A DNA stretch of 22,665 nucleotides, taken from contig JACUTP010000006.1 in the NCBI GenBank assembly GCA_014859785.1, forward strand, positions 1-22,665, in the 5' to 3' direction. Below are positions 1 to 8,258 of the stretch, piece after piece. The DNA comes from Candidatus Methanoperedentaceae archaeon (GTDB taxonomy: Archaea > Halobacteriota > Methanosarcinia > Methanosarcinales > Methanoperedenaceae). The notes below the pieces were generated by a model. That model was not told the origin of the DNA. It ran no database searches and saw nothing but the letters and a program-made list of their open reading frames with translations. Both the position numbers and the translations under genes were made by a program. Each line of letters begins with the position of its first letter. Position 1 is the stretch's first letter.

Positions 1-57
1 AATAATTCGTTTAATTCAAGGTAAATTCAGACTCACCCCTATGAATAAGTCAAAAAG

Positions 58-2472
58 CTAATCAATCCTTACTTTCTTCAAACGAAGAGAATTCCATACA
101 ACAGTTAAGGAACTTATAGCCATAGCAGCAGCACCAATTATTGGATGAAGGAGACCAACAAATGCGACAGGTATAGCAACCACGTTGTATAACCATGCCC
201 AGAATAGATTCTGTTTTATTGTTCTGAAAATTTCCTTTGACAGCCTAACTGCTGTAACAACCCCTGTAAGATTTCCTCTTACTAAAATAATATCTCCTGC
301 CTCAATTGCAATATCTGTTCCTGTTCCAATCGCAATCCCAACATTTGCCTGTTTCAATGCAGGAGCATCGTTTATTCCGTCTCCAACAAAAGCAACCATT
401 CCTTTTTTCTGTAATTCTCTTACTTTGTTAGCCTTGTATTCCGGAAGGACATCAGCAATGACTTCATCAATTCCAACTTCACGGGCAATTGCCTCAGCAG
501 TTCTTTGGTTATCTCCTGTTATCATCATTGTTTCAAATCCAAGGTCATGAAGCTCTTTAATTGTTTTTTTAGAATCTTCCTTGACAGTATCAGCAACGGC
601 TAAAATTCCGATTATCTTTCCATCAAGAGCGATGATCATTGTAGTCTTTCCCTGATTTTCAAGGGACATAATTTCGTCCTCTATCATACTAACATCGACA
701 TTTTTTTCAGACATTAATTTTCTGTTTCCTATGATGACTTCCTTATTCCCTATAAATCCTTCAACCCCTTTGCCTCTTGCAATTTTGAACCTGTCTACTT
801 CTTTTAATTCAACGCTGTTATCATTAGCGTAGTTTACAATAGCCCTGGCAATAGGATGTTCAGAGGAGGATTCAAGAGAAGCTGCAACAGTCAGGAGCTC
901 TTCCTTAGAAACTCCAAATTCCTTGATATCTGTTAATTCAGGTTTTCCTTTTGTTATTGTACCTGTTTTGTCAAACACAACTGTTTTTATATCCTTCATT
1001 GTTTGTGCCGCTTCACCCCTCCTGATAATGATACCTTTTTCTGCTCCCAATCCGGAACCTACCATTAATGCTGTAGGTGTTGCTAATCCCAAAGCGCAGG
1101 GACATGCTATAACTAAAACGGCAACCATGGCAAGAATTGCAAGAGTAAACAAGGGGGCAGATGGGTTTGTCCATGGTAGATTGAAGAATTCAACTATCGG
1201 TATAAAGAAGTCCGGGAAAAGCATCCATGCTGCAAATGCCAGGAGTGCTATAAGAATAACAACCGGCACAAAATAACCTGTTACCCTGTCTGCAAATTCC
1301 TGAATCGGAACCTTACTTCCCTGTGCCTCTTCTACCAACTTTATAATCTGGCTCAGGAAGGTATCTTTTCCAATCCTGGTCGCTTCAATGTATAGAATAC
1401 CATCCTGGTTAATCGTAGCACCAATAACCTTGCTGCCTTTAAATTTATCAACAGGAAGACTTTCACCAGAAACCATGGACTCATCAACGCTACTTTCTCC
1501 TTTTACAACAATACCATCGGTTGGGATTTTCTCACCTGGCTTTACAACAATTATGTCTCCAATCTTAACTTCATCAACACTGACTTCCCTCTCTTTCTCA
1601 TCAACAACTATGATAGCTGTTTTAGCTCCTAACTTTAAAAGTTTTTTAATAGCCTGGGATGCCTTACCTTTCGATTTTACTTCAAGATATCTTCCAATTA
1701 AGTGAAAAGATAAGATTGTAACAGCCATCTCTGTAAACGTGGTTACAGGATACCATAATGCTAAAAAGCTCAGAAGATAAGGGACTACAGAACCCAGGGT
1801 AATAAGCGTATCCATGTTTGCATTAAGATATCTTGCAGACTTTATTGTAGACATATGCGTGTGCCAGCCTGCAATAAAAATAACAGGGAATCCTAAAATT
1901 GCAATAATATAGAAGTAGTATGGGATGGTAATTACAAACATATGTATCATCATCAAAACCATTACGGGAATGGTGATGGATATGGAAAATACCATCCTAT
2001 TCCTTGCTTCATTCATTTCCTTTAATTCAGGATCTTCTGTCTCTTCTCCTTCCTCTCCAAGAACTTTATATCCTGCATCTTCAATTGCCTTCTTAACTTC
2101 ATTTTTTGGAGCCGTATAAGTTACTCTCGCTTTGTGGGTATTTGTATTCAGGTCAATTTTGTTTACACCTTTAACCCTTTCAAGAGCTTTCTGGATAGTC
2201 ATTGCACAATGGGGATTATCCAATCCCTGGACAATGAAAATTACTGTTTTTTCAACCTCATTTTCAGAAAAAACTCTGTATTCACCTGCATCACCCACTG
2301 CCTTTTTTATGGCATCATCTGTCAACTCATCATACTCAACATAGAGCTTTTTAGCCGCAAAATTAACTGAAGCGCTTTTTACACCCTTGACTTTCTTAAC
2401 TGAATTTTCTATAGACCCTGAACAAGATACACAGTTCATCCCCTCAACGGTGTATATTTTTTTATGTGTCAT
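58..2472 (-). CDS. copA: Copper-translocating P1B-type ATPase (CopA-like)
   Basis: This 804-residue membrane ATPase should pump Cu(I) (or Ag(I)) out of the cytoplasm using ATP. All core motifs are visible: the metal-binding CPC in the membrane (C457-P-C459), the phosphorylated Asp in DKTGT (D501), the HP motif (H539-P540) and GDGINDAP (697-704), with YN and MxxSS signatures in the last helices, which mark the Cu(I) subgroup. Two heavy-metal-associated domains precede the membrane part. The first (about 5-68) has an intact GMNCVSC site (C14, C17); the second (about 75-138) reads GLDNPHC, keeping only C89. There is no recognisable Shine-Dalgarno before the ATG; a TTTAAATA box lies about 40 bases upstream. 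No copper chaperone or CsoR/CopY-type regulator is visible beside it, but the window edge is 57 bases downstream. Family call is near certain; the metal is inferred. Confidence 0.95.
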   Translation of the reverse strand: MTHKKIYTVEGMNCVSCSGSIENSVKKVKGVKSASVNFAAKKLYVEYDELTDDAIKKAVGDAGEYRVFSENEVEKTVIFIVQGLDNPHCAMTIQKALERVKGVNKIDLNTNTHKARVTYTAPKNEVKKAIEDAGYKVLGEEGEETEDPELKEMNEARNRMVFSISITIPVMVLMMIHMFVITIPYYFYIIAILGFPVIFIAGWHTHMSTIKSARYLNANMDTLITLGSVVPYLLSFLALWYPVTTFTEMAVTILSFHLIGRYLEVKSKGKASQAIKKLLKLGAKTAIIVVDEKEREVSVDEVKIGDIIVVKPGEKIPTDGIVVKGESSVDESMVSGESLPVDKFKGSKVIGATINQDGILYIEATRIGKDTFLSQIIKLVEEAQGSKVPIQEFADRVTGYFVPVVILIALLAFAAWMLFPDFFIPIVEFFNLPWTNPSAPLFTLAILAMVAVLVIACPCALGLATPTALMVGSGLGAEKGIIIRRGEAAQTMKDIKTVVFDKTGTITKGKPELTDIKEFGVSKEELLTVAASLESSSEHPIARAIVNYANDNSVELKEVDRFKIARGKGVEGFIGNKEVIIGNRKLMSEKNVDVSMIEDEIMSLENQGKTTMIIALDGKIIGILAVADTVKEDSKKTIKELHDLGFETMMITGDNQRTAEAIAREVGIDEVIADVLPEYKANKVRELQKKGMVAFVGDGINDAPALKQANVGIAIGTGTDIAIEAGDIILVRGNLTGVVTAVRLSKEIFRTIKQNLFWAWLYNVVAIPVAFVGLLHPIIGAAAMAISSLTVVWNSLRLKKVRID

Positions 2473-2727
2473 ATTTTAATGCCTGTACAGAGATATTGTT
2501 GCCCTGTTTATTTAAACATTTACCTTTCACCATGGCAATGAAACCAAATACGGATAACAAATTTCCTGTAATGGAAAATATCTTTTTCTTAGCGTATGTT
2601 ACCTAATTTTATTAATATCATATTTTAATTTTAAATGTTCTCAATTATTGCATGTATCTGGCGCTCTTTATCGCAAGTTTCTTAAGTTATTCTGACAACT
2701 GGAAGCACATTCTAACACAAAACGAAC

Positions 2728-2732
2728 GAGGT
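2728..2732 (+). promoter_or_regulatory. Ribosome binding site deciding the marker 9 start
   Basis: GAGGT lies six bases before a GTG at 2739. No comparable site precedes the upstream in-frame ATG at 2652, so GTG 2739 is the better start for the methanogenesis marker 9 gene. Confidence 0.6.
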
Positions 2733-2738
2733 CTAATC

Positions 2739-3860
2739 GTGACAGGTAATTTATTCGATATTAAAATTGGCTATGCATCCTTCAAGAACCCGATTGCACT
2801 TGCTTCAATGGCAGGCATTACGGACAGCGCCTTTGCCTCCGGATTTGCAAATGCGGGACTTCTGGTGCTCGGGGGTTATAACCTTGACAGGGAAACAAAC
2901 GAGGCTGCAAGGAAAGAAACAGAGCGGAATCGATCGGAATTCATAACCGATACGCCGATGGAGCTCATAAAATCAGAACTCGAAAAGGCAAAGGACATCG
3001 GTACTACTATTGCCATAAACGTGCGTGCTGCCACACTTGAGCCGTTCCTTGAGGCAGCTAATATCGCAAAGGAAGCTGGTGCGATTCTTGAAATCAATGC
3101 GCACTGCAGGCAGCCTGAGATGACTTCCCTCGGTGTTGGTGAGGCGCTGATGAAAAACCTTCCGCGCCTTGGTGAGTATATATCCAGGATTAAAAAAACC
3201 GGCGTGGTGCTTTCTGTCAAGGTTCGTGCCAACGTCGTGGATGACCTTGAGCTTGCAAAAACCATAGAGGGGGCGGGAGCCGATATCATACACATTGATG
3301 CCATGCATCCGCAGGGCGTGGATGTTGGTGTTATCAAGCGGATTCGCAATTCCACACGACTTTTTATTATTGGCAACAACTCAATCGTTGATTTTGACAG
3401 CGCAAAAGAGATGTTCTCACGGGGTGCTGATATGGTATCAGTGGCAAGGGCGGTCATTAAGGAACCGGGGATTATTGACTACCTTGTTGATGAAATCTCA
3501 TCTGTCCAGGCACTGACCGGGTGGTACAACGCCCCGAAACATATCTGTGGCGGCGGGGATTTAAGGGCGCTTGCTTTCTGCTGCCCTCCCGTGAAACCCT
3601 GTGCGGTCCACGCTGCATTGAAACAGGTCGGGCTTATGCCGCAGGAATTCACGAACCTTAAACTGGGATTTTCCAGGGGAACTGCAATTGAATCCGGGGA
3701 GGGAACATGTTTTGGCTCAATGGCTTGGTGCTGCAAGATTACAAAGCCATGTTTCCTGAGGGATAGCGTTCTTGAGCGCACAAAGCTTTCAGATGTGGAA
3801 TATATGATTATAAAGAAGAAGCTTTCAGAGCATATACTGAAGCACAGGAAAAAATGTTAA
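2739..3860 (+). CDS. Methanogenesis marker 9 domain protein (dihydrouridine-synthase-like barrel)
   Basis: About 373 residues from the preferred GTG start. The N-terminal two thirds look like a flavin-binding TIM barrel of the tRNA-dihydrouridine synthase/dihydroorotate dehydrogenase type: NPIALASMAGITDSAFASGF near the start, AGADIIHIDAMHP in the middle and GADMVSVARAVI near the end of the barrel. The C-terminal part carries two matching cysteine clusters, C270/C281-C282/C288 and C324/C331-C332/C338, each with a CC..KPC pattern, which I recognise as the methanogenesis marker 9 domain and which look suited to an iron-sulfur cluster or zinc. The reaction is not known. An ATG 87 bases further upstream (2652) is possible but lacks a ribosome binding site and would add residues unlike the barrel start. 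The gene stands alone and ends at a hairpin terminator. Confidence 0.85.
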   Translation: MTGNLFDIKIGYASFKNPIALASMAGITDSAFASGFANAGLLVLGGYNLDRETNEAARKETERNRSEFITDTPMELIKSELEKAKDIGTTIAINVRAATLEPFLEAANIAKEAGAILEINAHCRQPEMTSLGVGEALMKNLPRLGEYISRIKKTGVVLSVKVRANVVDDLELAKTIEGAGADIIHIDAMHPQGVDVGVIKRIRNSTRLFIIGNNSIVDFDSAKEMFSRGADMVSVARAVIKEPGIIDYLVDEISSVQALTGWYNAPKHICGGGDLRALAFCCPPVKPCAVHAALKQVGLMPQEFTNLKLGFSRGTAIESGEGTCFGSMAWCCKITKPCFLRDSVLERTKLSDVEYMIIKKKLSEHILKHRKKC

Positions 3861-3865
3861 AAAAA

Positions 3866-3902
3866 AGGCAGGGAAAACAATTCCCCTGCCTTTGTGTTTT
3901 TC
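3866..3902. terminator. Bidirectional hairpin terminator between convergent genes
   Basis: Arms AGGCAGGG (3866-3873) and CCCTGCCT (3884-3891) pair perfectly around a 10-base loop, flanked by an A-run on the left and a T-rich stretch on the right. It sits between the convergent marker 9 gene and the small membrane protein, so it could serve both. Confidence 0.7.
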
Positions 3903-3911
3903 CCGAAATAT

Positions 3912-4166
3912 TTATTCGGTTTTATCCACTTCCTTTGCCATTTCCTTATCCATCTTGTAGTCATCATAACCCATCCAGGCTATGATTAACCCAACAAACA
4001 GGAGGAATAACCCGACTGTTGCTTTTAACAGGGTAATCAGTTCCCCGTACCACCCGAATAAAGCATAACTTCCAAGAAGGACCGCTGGACCTGTGTACCA
4101 GATTACACCGATGACCAGTATCACAAGACCTATTAATATCTTTAATATATTACTTAAAGCAGACAT
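3912..4166 (-). CDS. Small two-helix membrane protein, function unknown
   Basis: 84 residues. Two hydrophobic segments are clear: one near residues 7-28 (ILIGLVILVIGVIWYTG) and one near 45-66 (TVGLFLLFVGLIIAWMGY), followed by a charged tail rich in Lys, Asp and Glu. I do not recognise a named family; it resembles short conserved archaeal membrane proteins of unknown role. The start was chosen because GGTGAT lies just upstream of this ATG (MSALSN); an ATG five codons earlier would place that site inside the gene. It stands alone between a terminator and the divergent DUF151 gene. Confidence 0.65.
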   Translation of the reverse strand: MSALSNILKILIGLVILVIGVIWYTGPAVLLGSYALFGWYGELITLLKATVGLFLLFVGLIIAWMGYDDYKMDKEMAKEVDKTE

Positions 4167-4240
4167 TTTAATATCACCCATACTTCAATTCAACTCATCA
4201 TTATTAAATTTTTCTGGTGGAACACTTTTAGCGGAACACT

Positions 4241-4246
4241 TATAAT
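4241..4246 (+). promoter_or_regulatory. TATA box for the DUF151 gene
   Basis: TATAAT lies with its centre about 25 bases before the ATG at 4269 and no Shine-Dalgarno is present, so the transcript is probably leaderless or nearly so. Confidence 0.5.
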
Positions 4247-4268
4247 CTCTCTTATTAATATTCAATTA

Positions 4269-4733
4269 ATGAACGGAAGCATCCTGACTGTCAGAATAAA
4301 AGGCGTTTACCTTATCCAGACAATGAGTGGAGCCACGCCGATTGTTCTTTTGGAAGATGATACTAATCGAATAATGCCCATATATATCGGACTACCTGAA
4401 GCAATATCAATAAGTGCAGGGTTAAATAATGAAATCCCCCCAAGACCAATGACCCACGACCTTATTATTTCATTACTCGAACAATTCGGATCACAAATAG
4501 ATAATGTCCTGATTGACGAACTCAACGAAGGTGTTTACTACGCAAGGCTTTCTATTTCATTGAATGGAAGTAAATTCGAAATTGATGCAAGACCAAGTGA
4601 CTGTATTGCCATTGCGGTACGCTCCAATGCAACGATACATGTAAGAGAAGACGTGTTCTCAGAAGCCGTCGTAAATGTCGATGAACTGGAAGGTATCCTG
4701 TCCCTTGACAGCTTCTTATCTGAAACCGGGTAA
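4269..4733 (+). CDS. Bifunctional nuclease (BFN/DUF151) family protein
   Basis: 154 residues, the usual size for the family. The domain fills almost the whole protein: an N-terminal strand region with IVLLEDDTNRIMPIYIGLPE (about 25-44), the TMTHDL-like PRPMTHDLI stretch (about 59-67) and the conserved RPSDCIAIAVR (about 107-117). Plant and bacterial relatives are reported to have RNase and DNase activity; archaeal members are mostly uncharacterised. It is the first gene of a plus-strand run with xseA 54 bases downstream, then xseB and the CBS-ParB protein, so a nucleic-acid role would fit. A TATA box sits about 25 bases before the ATG. Family call strong, activity inferred. Confidence 0.85.
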   Translation: MNGSILTVRIKGVYLIQTMSGATPIVLLEDDTNRIMPIYIGLPEAISISAGLNNEIPPRPMTHDLIISLLEQFGSQIDNVLIDELNEGVYYARLSISLNGSKFEIDARPSDCIAIAVRSNATIHVREDVFSEAVVNVDELEGILSLDSFLSETG

Positions 4734-4787
4734 TACTTTCACATTGCTATCGCAAAACAGATACTCAATTAAATACATCTAACTACA

Positions 4788-6002
4788 ATGGATTTTAAAG
4801 AAAAAGGCATTTATACTGTCCATGAGTTTACCCGGGTTATAAAGACCATTCTTACTGACGGTATGTTAAATGATGTCTGGATAAGGGGAGAAATTTCAAA
4901 TTACACAAACCACAGTTCAGGTCATCGTTATTTTACGCTTAAGGATAAGAACAGTCAGTTGCAGTGTGTCATGTTCAGATGGTACGGGCAGAACATGAGG
5001 TTCGAGCTGGAACATGGTATGAAAGTAATAGTACTTGGTGATATTGACCTTTACGAGCAGAAAGGGCAGTACCAGTTAAAGGTACGTGCTGCCAGACCGG
5101 ACGGTGTTGGTGAACTGTACAAAGCATACGAGCAGTTAAAAAACAAACTGGCACTGGAAGGACTTTTCTCACCAGAACATAAAAAAACACTCCCCCCATT
5201 TCCTGGAAAAATAGGTGTTGCCACCTCAGATACCGGAGCGGCTATCCATGATATACTGACTATACTGAAACGCCGCTACCCTGTTAATGTAAAGTTTTTC
5301 CCTACTATCGTTCAGGGGGAATATGCTGCCGGCAGCATAATTCGTTCCATTGAGGTGCTAAATAAAACGGATGTTGATGTAATCATACTTGGCAGGGGCG
5401 GAGGTTCCATCGAGGACCTTTGGGCTTTTAATGAGGAAGCGGTTGCACGTGCGATATTTAACTCAAAAGTCCCTGTTATTTCCGCAGTAGGGCATGAAAC
5501 AGATTACACTATTTCTGATTTCGTGGCTGATGTCCGCGCACCGACACCTTCTGCCGCAGCCGGGATTGCAGTGCCTGACAGGCAGGAATTGTTTAGTAAC
5601 ATCATCCGCCTGAACGGCAGCCTTCTAGGGAATATGGAATATTGCATTAATGAAAAACTATCACGTGTTGCTGAACTGGATAAAAGAGTTGACCCTGTGT
5701 TATTCATGGATAACCTGGACGAACATATCCGGCACATTGGTGAACTTACAGGAAGGCAGGAAATGGGTATTAAAAGGATTATCGAGGTTAAAAATGCTTT
5801 ATTCAATGCCCGGGCAGGAATGCTTGACGCTGTAAGTCCTCTGGGAACTCTTGTAAGGGGCTACAGTATAGTCATGACACTTCCTGATATGAGACTTATC
5901 AGCAGTATCAAAGAAGTTGAAGAGAATGATAATGTCCGGATTATTGTAACTGACGGGAAAATCAACTGCTGTGTGAAAGATAAGGAGGTATGTAAATGGT
6001 AA
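4788..6002 (+). CDS. xseA: Exodeoxyribonuclease VII large subunit
   Basis: 404 residues, slightly shorter than typical bacterial XseA (about 400-460). With XseB it should degrade single-stranded DNA from both ends into acid-soluble oligonucleotides. The N-terminal OB-fold (about 5-105) is followed by the catalytic domain with TSDTGAAIHDIL (D155), LGRGGGSIEDLWAFNEE (R203) and SAVGHETDYTISDF (H236, D239), then DVRAPTPSAAA. These match the family's conserved catalytic positions. The C-terminal helical part is intact but compact, and it closes with the usual strand region containing RGYSIV. The gene's end overlaps the xseB start, so the two are translationally coupled. Exonuclease VII is a bacterial system; its occurrence here suggests ancient transfer. 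Confidence 0.95.
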   Translation: MDFKEKGIYTVHEFTRVIKTILTDGMLNDVWIRGEISNYTNHSSGHRYFTLKDKNSQLQCVMFRWYGQNMRFELEHGMKVIVLGDIDLYEQKGQYQLKVRAARPDGVGELYKAYEQLKNKLALEGLFSPEHKKTLPPFPGKIGVATSDTGAAIHDILTILKRRYPVNVKFFPTIVQGEYAAGSIIRSIEVLNKTDVDVIILGRGGGSIEDLWAFNEEAVARAIFNSKVPVISAVGHETDYTISDFVADVRAPTPSAAAGIAVPDRQELFSNIIRLNGSLLGNMEYCINEKLSRVAELDKRVDPVLFMDNLDEHIRHIGELTGRQEMGIKRIIEVKNALFNARAGMLDAVSPLGTLVRGYSIVMTLPDMRLISSIKEVEENDNVRIIVTDGKINCCVKDKEVCKW

Positions 6003-6241
6003 TGAATTTTGAAGAAGCGCTCCAGGAACTTGAGAACATCGTGGATAAACTTGAGGACGGGCAGCTTTCCCTTGATGAGAGTCTCATGCTTTTTGAGAAA
6101 GGTATAAAGCTTGTGAATGAATGTAATACAAAGCTCAACACTGCCCGGCAAAAAGTCGAAAAACTGGTTGAGGAGAACGGGAATTTAAAATCAGAGTCCT
6201 TTGAGTTGCAGGATGCGGATACATCAGGGAATATGACCTGA
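5996..6241 (+). CDS. xseB: Exodeoxyribonuclease VII small subunit
   Basis: 81 residues, normal size. The conserved helical signature FEEALQELENIVDKLEDGQL followed by SLDESLMLFEKGIKL (residues about 5-40) is the classic XseB pattern, with the family helix ending in LNTARQKVEKL. Small subunits coat the helical arm of XseA and are needed for activity. A strong ribosome binding site GGAGGT (5984-5989) lies six bases before the ATG, inside the last codons of xseA; the two genes overlap by seven bases. A second in-frame ATG two codons on (6002) is possible but the site spacing favours the first. Confidence 0.93.
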   Translation: MVMNFEEALQELENIVDKLEDGQLSLDESLMLFEKGIKLVNECNTKLNTARQKVEKLVEENGNLKSESFELQDADTSGNMT

Positions 6242-6293
6242 AATCCTTATTACGTTGAAAAACCATTCCTTTAGATACAAGCCTGATACTACA

Positions 6294-7109
6294 ATGACAG
6301 AACACCCAAAAGTCAAGGACTATATGACCCAGGAAGTTGATACTGTTTCCCCTGATAATGACGTCAAGGATGTTATTAACCTTATCAATAAAACAGGACA
6401 CCAGGGCTTTCCTGTCGTTGAGGAAGGCAGGGTCATAGGATACATATCCGCACCTGCCCTGCTTGAAAAAGGCACCACTGTGAAAATTTCCGAAGTTATG
6501 AGCCAGGACATCCTTGTAGCTGATATGGATATGGATATGAGTGATGTTGCACGCGTTCTTTTCAGGTCTGGAAAATCAAAACTTCCGGTTGTGGATAAAA
6601 ACGGCAATCTTCAAGGCATTATTACAAATACTGATGTAATCCGGTCACAGATTGAAAAAACAAGTCCACAAAAAGTCTGGACACTTAAAAAGACACTTGA
6701 GGCAATCCATAATATTCATCTGAACGTAATCCGCGAGCCCGTAAATATAGGAGAACTTGTCCCTACCCAGTCCAAGGTATATGCCGATGAGCTCGACGGA
6801 AGGATTTACGAGTTAAAAAAAGGGCTGGCTGAACCTATAGTTGTAATAAAGAAACCAGGTAAGGTGCTGCTCGTTGACGGGCACCACAGGGTTATTGCTG
6901 CAAAGAAACTCGGAATAAAAAGCATGGATGCCTATGTTATTCCCCTCGGGAACGAGATAAAACTTGGCATGGAAAAAACAGCAAATTCAGCAGGACTATA
7001 TACCCTATCAGATATAAAAATCCTTGATTATGCAAAACATCCGCTTATCCAGGTGACAAAACGCCTTAAAAAAAATGATGAAAACGGAATGGTAGGTATC
7101 AATCAATAA
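6294..7109 (+). CDS. CBS-CBS-ParB/SerK-like domain protein
   Basis: 271 residues from the ATG at 6294; a TTG at 6255 would add 13 residues but neither start has a ribosome binding site, and the first CBS motif begins only a few residues after the ATG. Two CBS domains (about 5-58 and 65-120) contain VKDYMTQEVDTVSP and ISEVMSQDI, and usually bind adenine nucleotides or S-adenosylmethionine. The C-terminal domain (about 146-225) has the ParB/sulfiredoxin-fold signature LLVDGHHRVIAAKKLGI with DGHHR at 195-199. The same motif occurs in the ADP-dependent free serine kinase SerK of Thermococcus as well as in ParB-type CTPases and nucleases, so the catalytic role is open: ligand-gated small-molecule kinase or DNA-binding/nuclease. 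It follows xseB and its last codons overlap the convergent HTH-CBS gene by 11 bases. I see no ParB-type helix-turn-helix, which argues against chromosome partitioning. Confidence 0.8.
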   Translation: MTEHPKVKDYMTQEVDTVSPDNDVKDVINLINKTGHQGFPVVEEGRVIGYISAPALLEKGTTVKISEVMSQDILVADMDMDMSDVARVLFRSGKSKLPVVDKNGNLQGIITNTDVIRSQIEKTSPQKVWTLKKTLEAIHNIHLNVIREPVNIGELVPTQSKVYADELDGRIYELKKGLAEPIVVIKKPGKVLLVDGHHRVIAAKKLGIKSMDAYVIPLGNEIKLGMEKTANSAGLYTLSDIKILDYAKHPLIQVTKRLKKNDENGMVGINQ

Positions 7110-7977
7110 TCGCAAGATTGTCAAGGATATCTGTTTTTGATATCAGCCCTATATATTCCCCCTCAACTTTAACAAGTAACCGCCCGACTTTTTCTTTATT
7201 GAATACAATCACGACCTCCTGAAGTGGGGTTTTACCGTCAACATATTTTATATCTTTTGTCATTATATCTTTTATCTTAAGACTTGTTTTCCCTAGAGCG
7301 AGTGTTTTCCCGATGTCTGTAAGAGTGACAATCCCAACGATTTCGTTCCTGTCCTGAACTGGTGAGCCGTGGATTTTATTTTCCGATAGAATCCTTGCAG
7401 CCTCCTGTATCGTGGCGGTTGCCGGAATCAAAATCGGTTCTCCTTTGATATAATTTTTAACGGGCTTTTTCGGGAGGGAAACCATCTCGGTAATGTAAAA
7501 TAATATGGTATTTGCTGTATCGTCCCTGCCTATAACCTCGCCCTTTATGACCATTTTGTTTACAGGTGTTGGTCCTACTGTTATAATATCACCAACATCA
7601 AATGATTTTATATTACCTATGACATGCACTGTGGCGTTACAGAGGTCAGGATGCCGTACTGTGGTGAAACTTATCTCGGCTGCTGTGGCATTCGGAATTA
7701 ACTCTTCATTGCGCCTTATATTAACCGGGGTTTCATCTTTCATTTCAGACAGGCTGAGTGCATGGTAGGTCGCACCTGTTGGCTTATAACCGCCTTTGGG
7801 GCCAGGGACTCCTTCTACCAGTCCGAGCGCTTTGAGGGACTGCATCTGGTTCCTGACCGTGCCTGGATTCCTGTCTATTACCTCGGCAATATCTTCCCCT
7901 TTTGCGGCTTGTTTTTTTGTCCTGTATAAATTGATTAATGAGATTAATATTTCTTTTTGTATTGGTGTGAGTTCCAT
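7099..7977 (-). CDS. HTH-CBS transcriptional regulator (COG2524-like)
   Basis: 292 residues. A winged helix-turn-helix occupies about 1-75 (GEDIAEVIDRNPGTVRNQMQ, then LVEGVPGPKGGYKPTG as the wing). A middle beta-rich domain (about 85-165) precedes two CBS domains (about 172-228 and 235-290; KIKDIMTKDIKYVDG, IGLISKTDILDNL). This order matches predicted archaeal regulators that sense an adenine-type ligand through CBS domains. A very strong ribosome binding site, AGGAGGAGGT, stands seven to eight bases before the ATG, and TATA-like runs lie at about 8010-8038. Its 3' end overlaps the convergent CBS-ParB gene, suggesting a functional or regulatory link, but the target genes are unknown. Confidence 0.85.
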   Translation of the reverse strand: MELTPIQKEILISLINLYRTKKQAAKGEDIAEVIDRNPGTVRNQMQSLKALGLVEGVPGPKGGYKPTGATYHALSLSEMKDETPVNIRRNEELIPNATAAEISFTTVRHPDLCNATVHVIGNIKSFDVGDIITVGPTPVNKMVIKGEVIGRDDTANTILFYITEMVSLPKKPVKNYIKGEPILIPATATIQEAARILSENKIHGSPVQDRNEIVGIVTLTDIGKTLALGKTSLKIKDIMTKDIKYVDGKTPLQEVVIVFNKEKVGRLLVKVEGEYIGLISKTDILDNLAIID

Positions 7978-8137
7978 TCGGTTTTACCTCCTCCTGAAAT
8001 TTCTACATATTTAAATGATATATATAAGCATTATATATAACCATTGATGGTGATAGTCATTTTACCTGTATGTATTTAATTAACCATTAACCTAACTATT
8101 TGATATCCATTGCTATGATAGCGGTTTTGTCAATGCT

Positions 8138-8249
8138 ATGGCTCGATTAGAGAATAAAGAGACTTCTCAAAAAAATAAAGAACTCTGAACGGTTAAAGGA
8201 AACAGGATATACTAAAAATCTTGATGACTGGAGAGATTGTGAATTATAA
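8138..8249 (+). pseudogene. Possible frame-broken small ORF
   Basis: An ATG at 8138 opens a short frame (MARLENKETSQ...) that stops after 16 residues, while an overlapping frame from about 8150 continues to a TAA at 8247-8249 with a protein-like end, RLKETGYTKNLDDWRDCEL, but has no start codon of its own. Joined by one frame shift near 8155 they would make a charged protein of about 37 residues. It could be a decayed gene, a sequencing error in the nearby A7 run, or chance. The rest of the 7978-8258 interval holds only AT-rich promoter-like sequence for the HTH-CBS gene. Confidence 0.25.
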
Positions 8250-8257
8250 AAAAAAAA
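8248..8257 (-). terminator. Oligo-T terminator of tRNA-Tyr
   Basis: On the minus strand a run of ten T follows the tRNA-Tyr 3' end after one base, the usual form of an archaeal transcription stop. Confidence 0.6.
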
Positions 8258-8258
8258 G

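Noticed and set aside
2501..2514. TGTTTATTTAAACA palindrome upstream of copA as a metal-regulator operator
   Set aside because: It overlaps a likely TATA box and does not look like a known copper-regulator site; AT-rich palindromes arise by chance.
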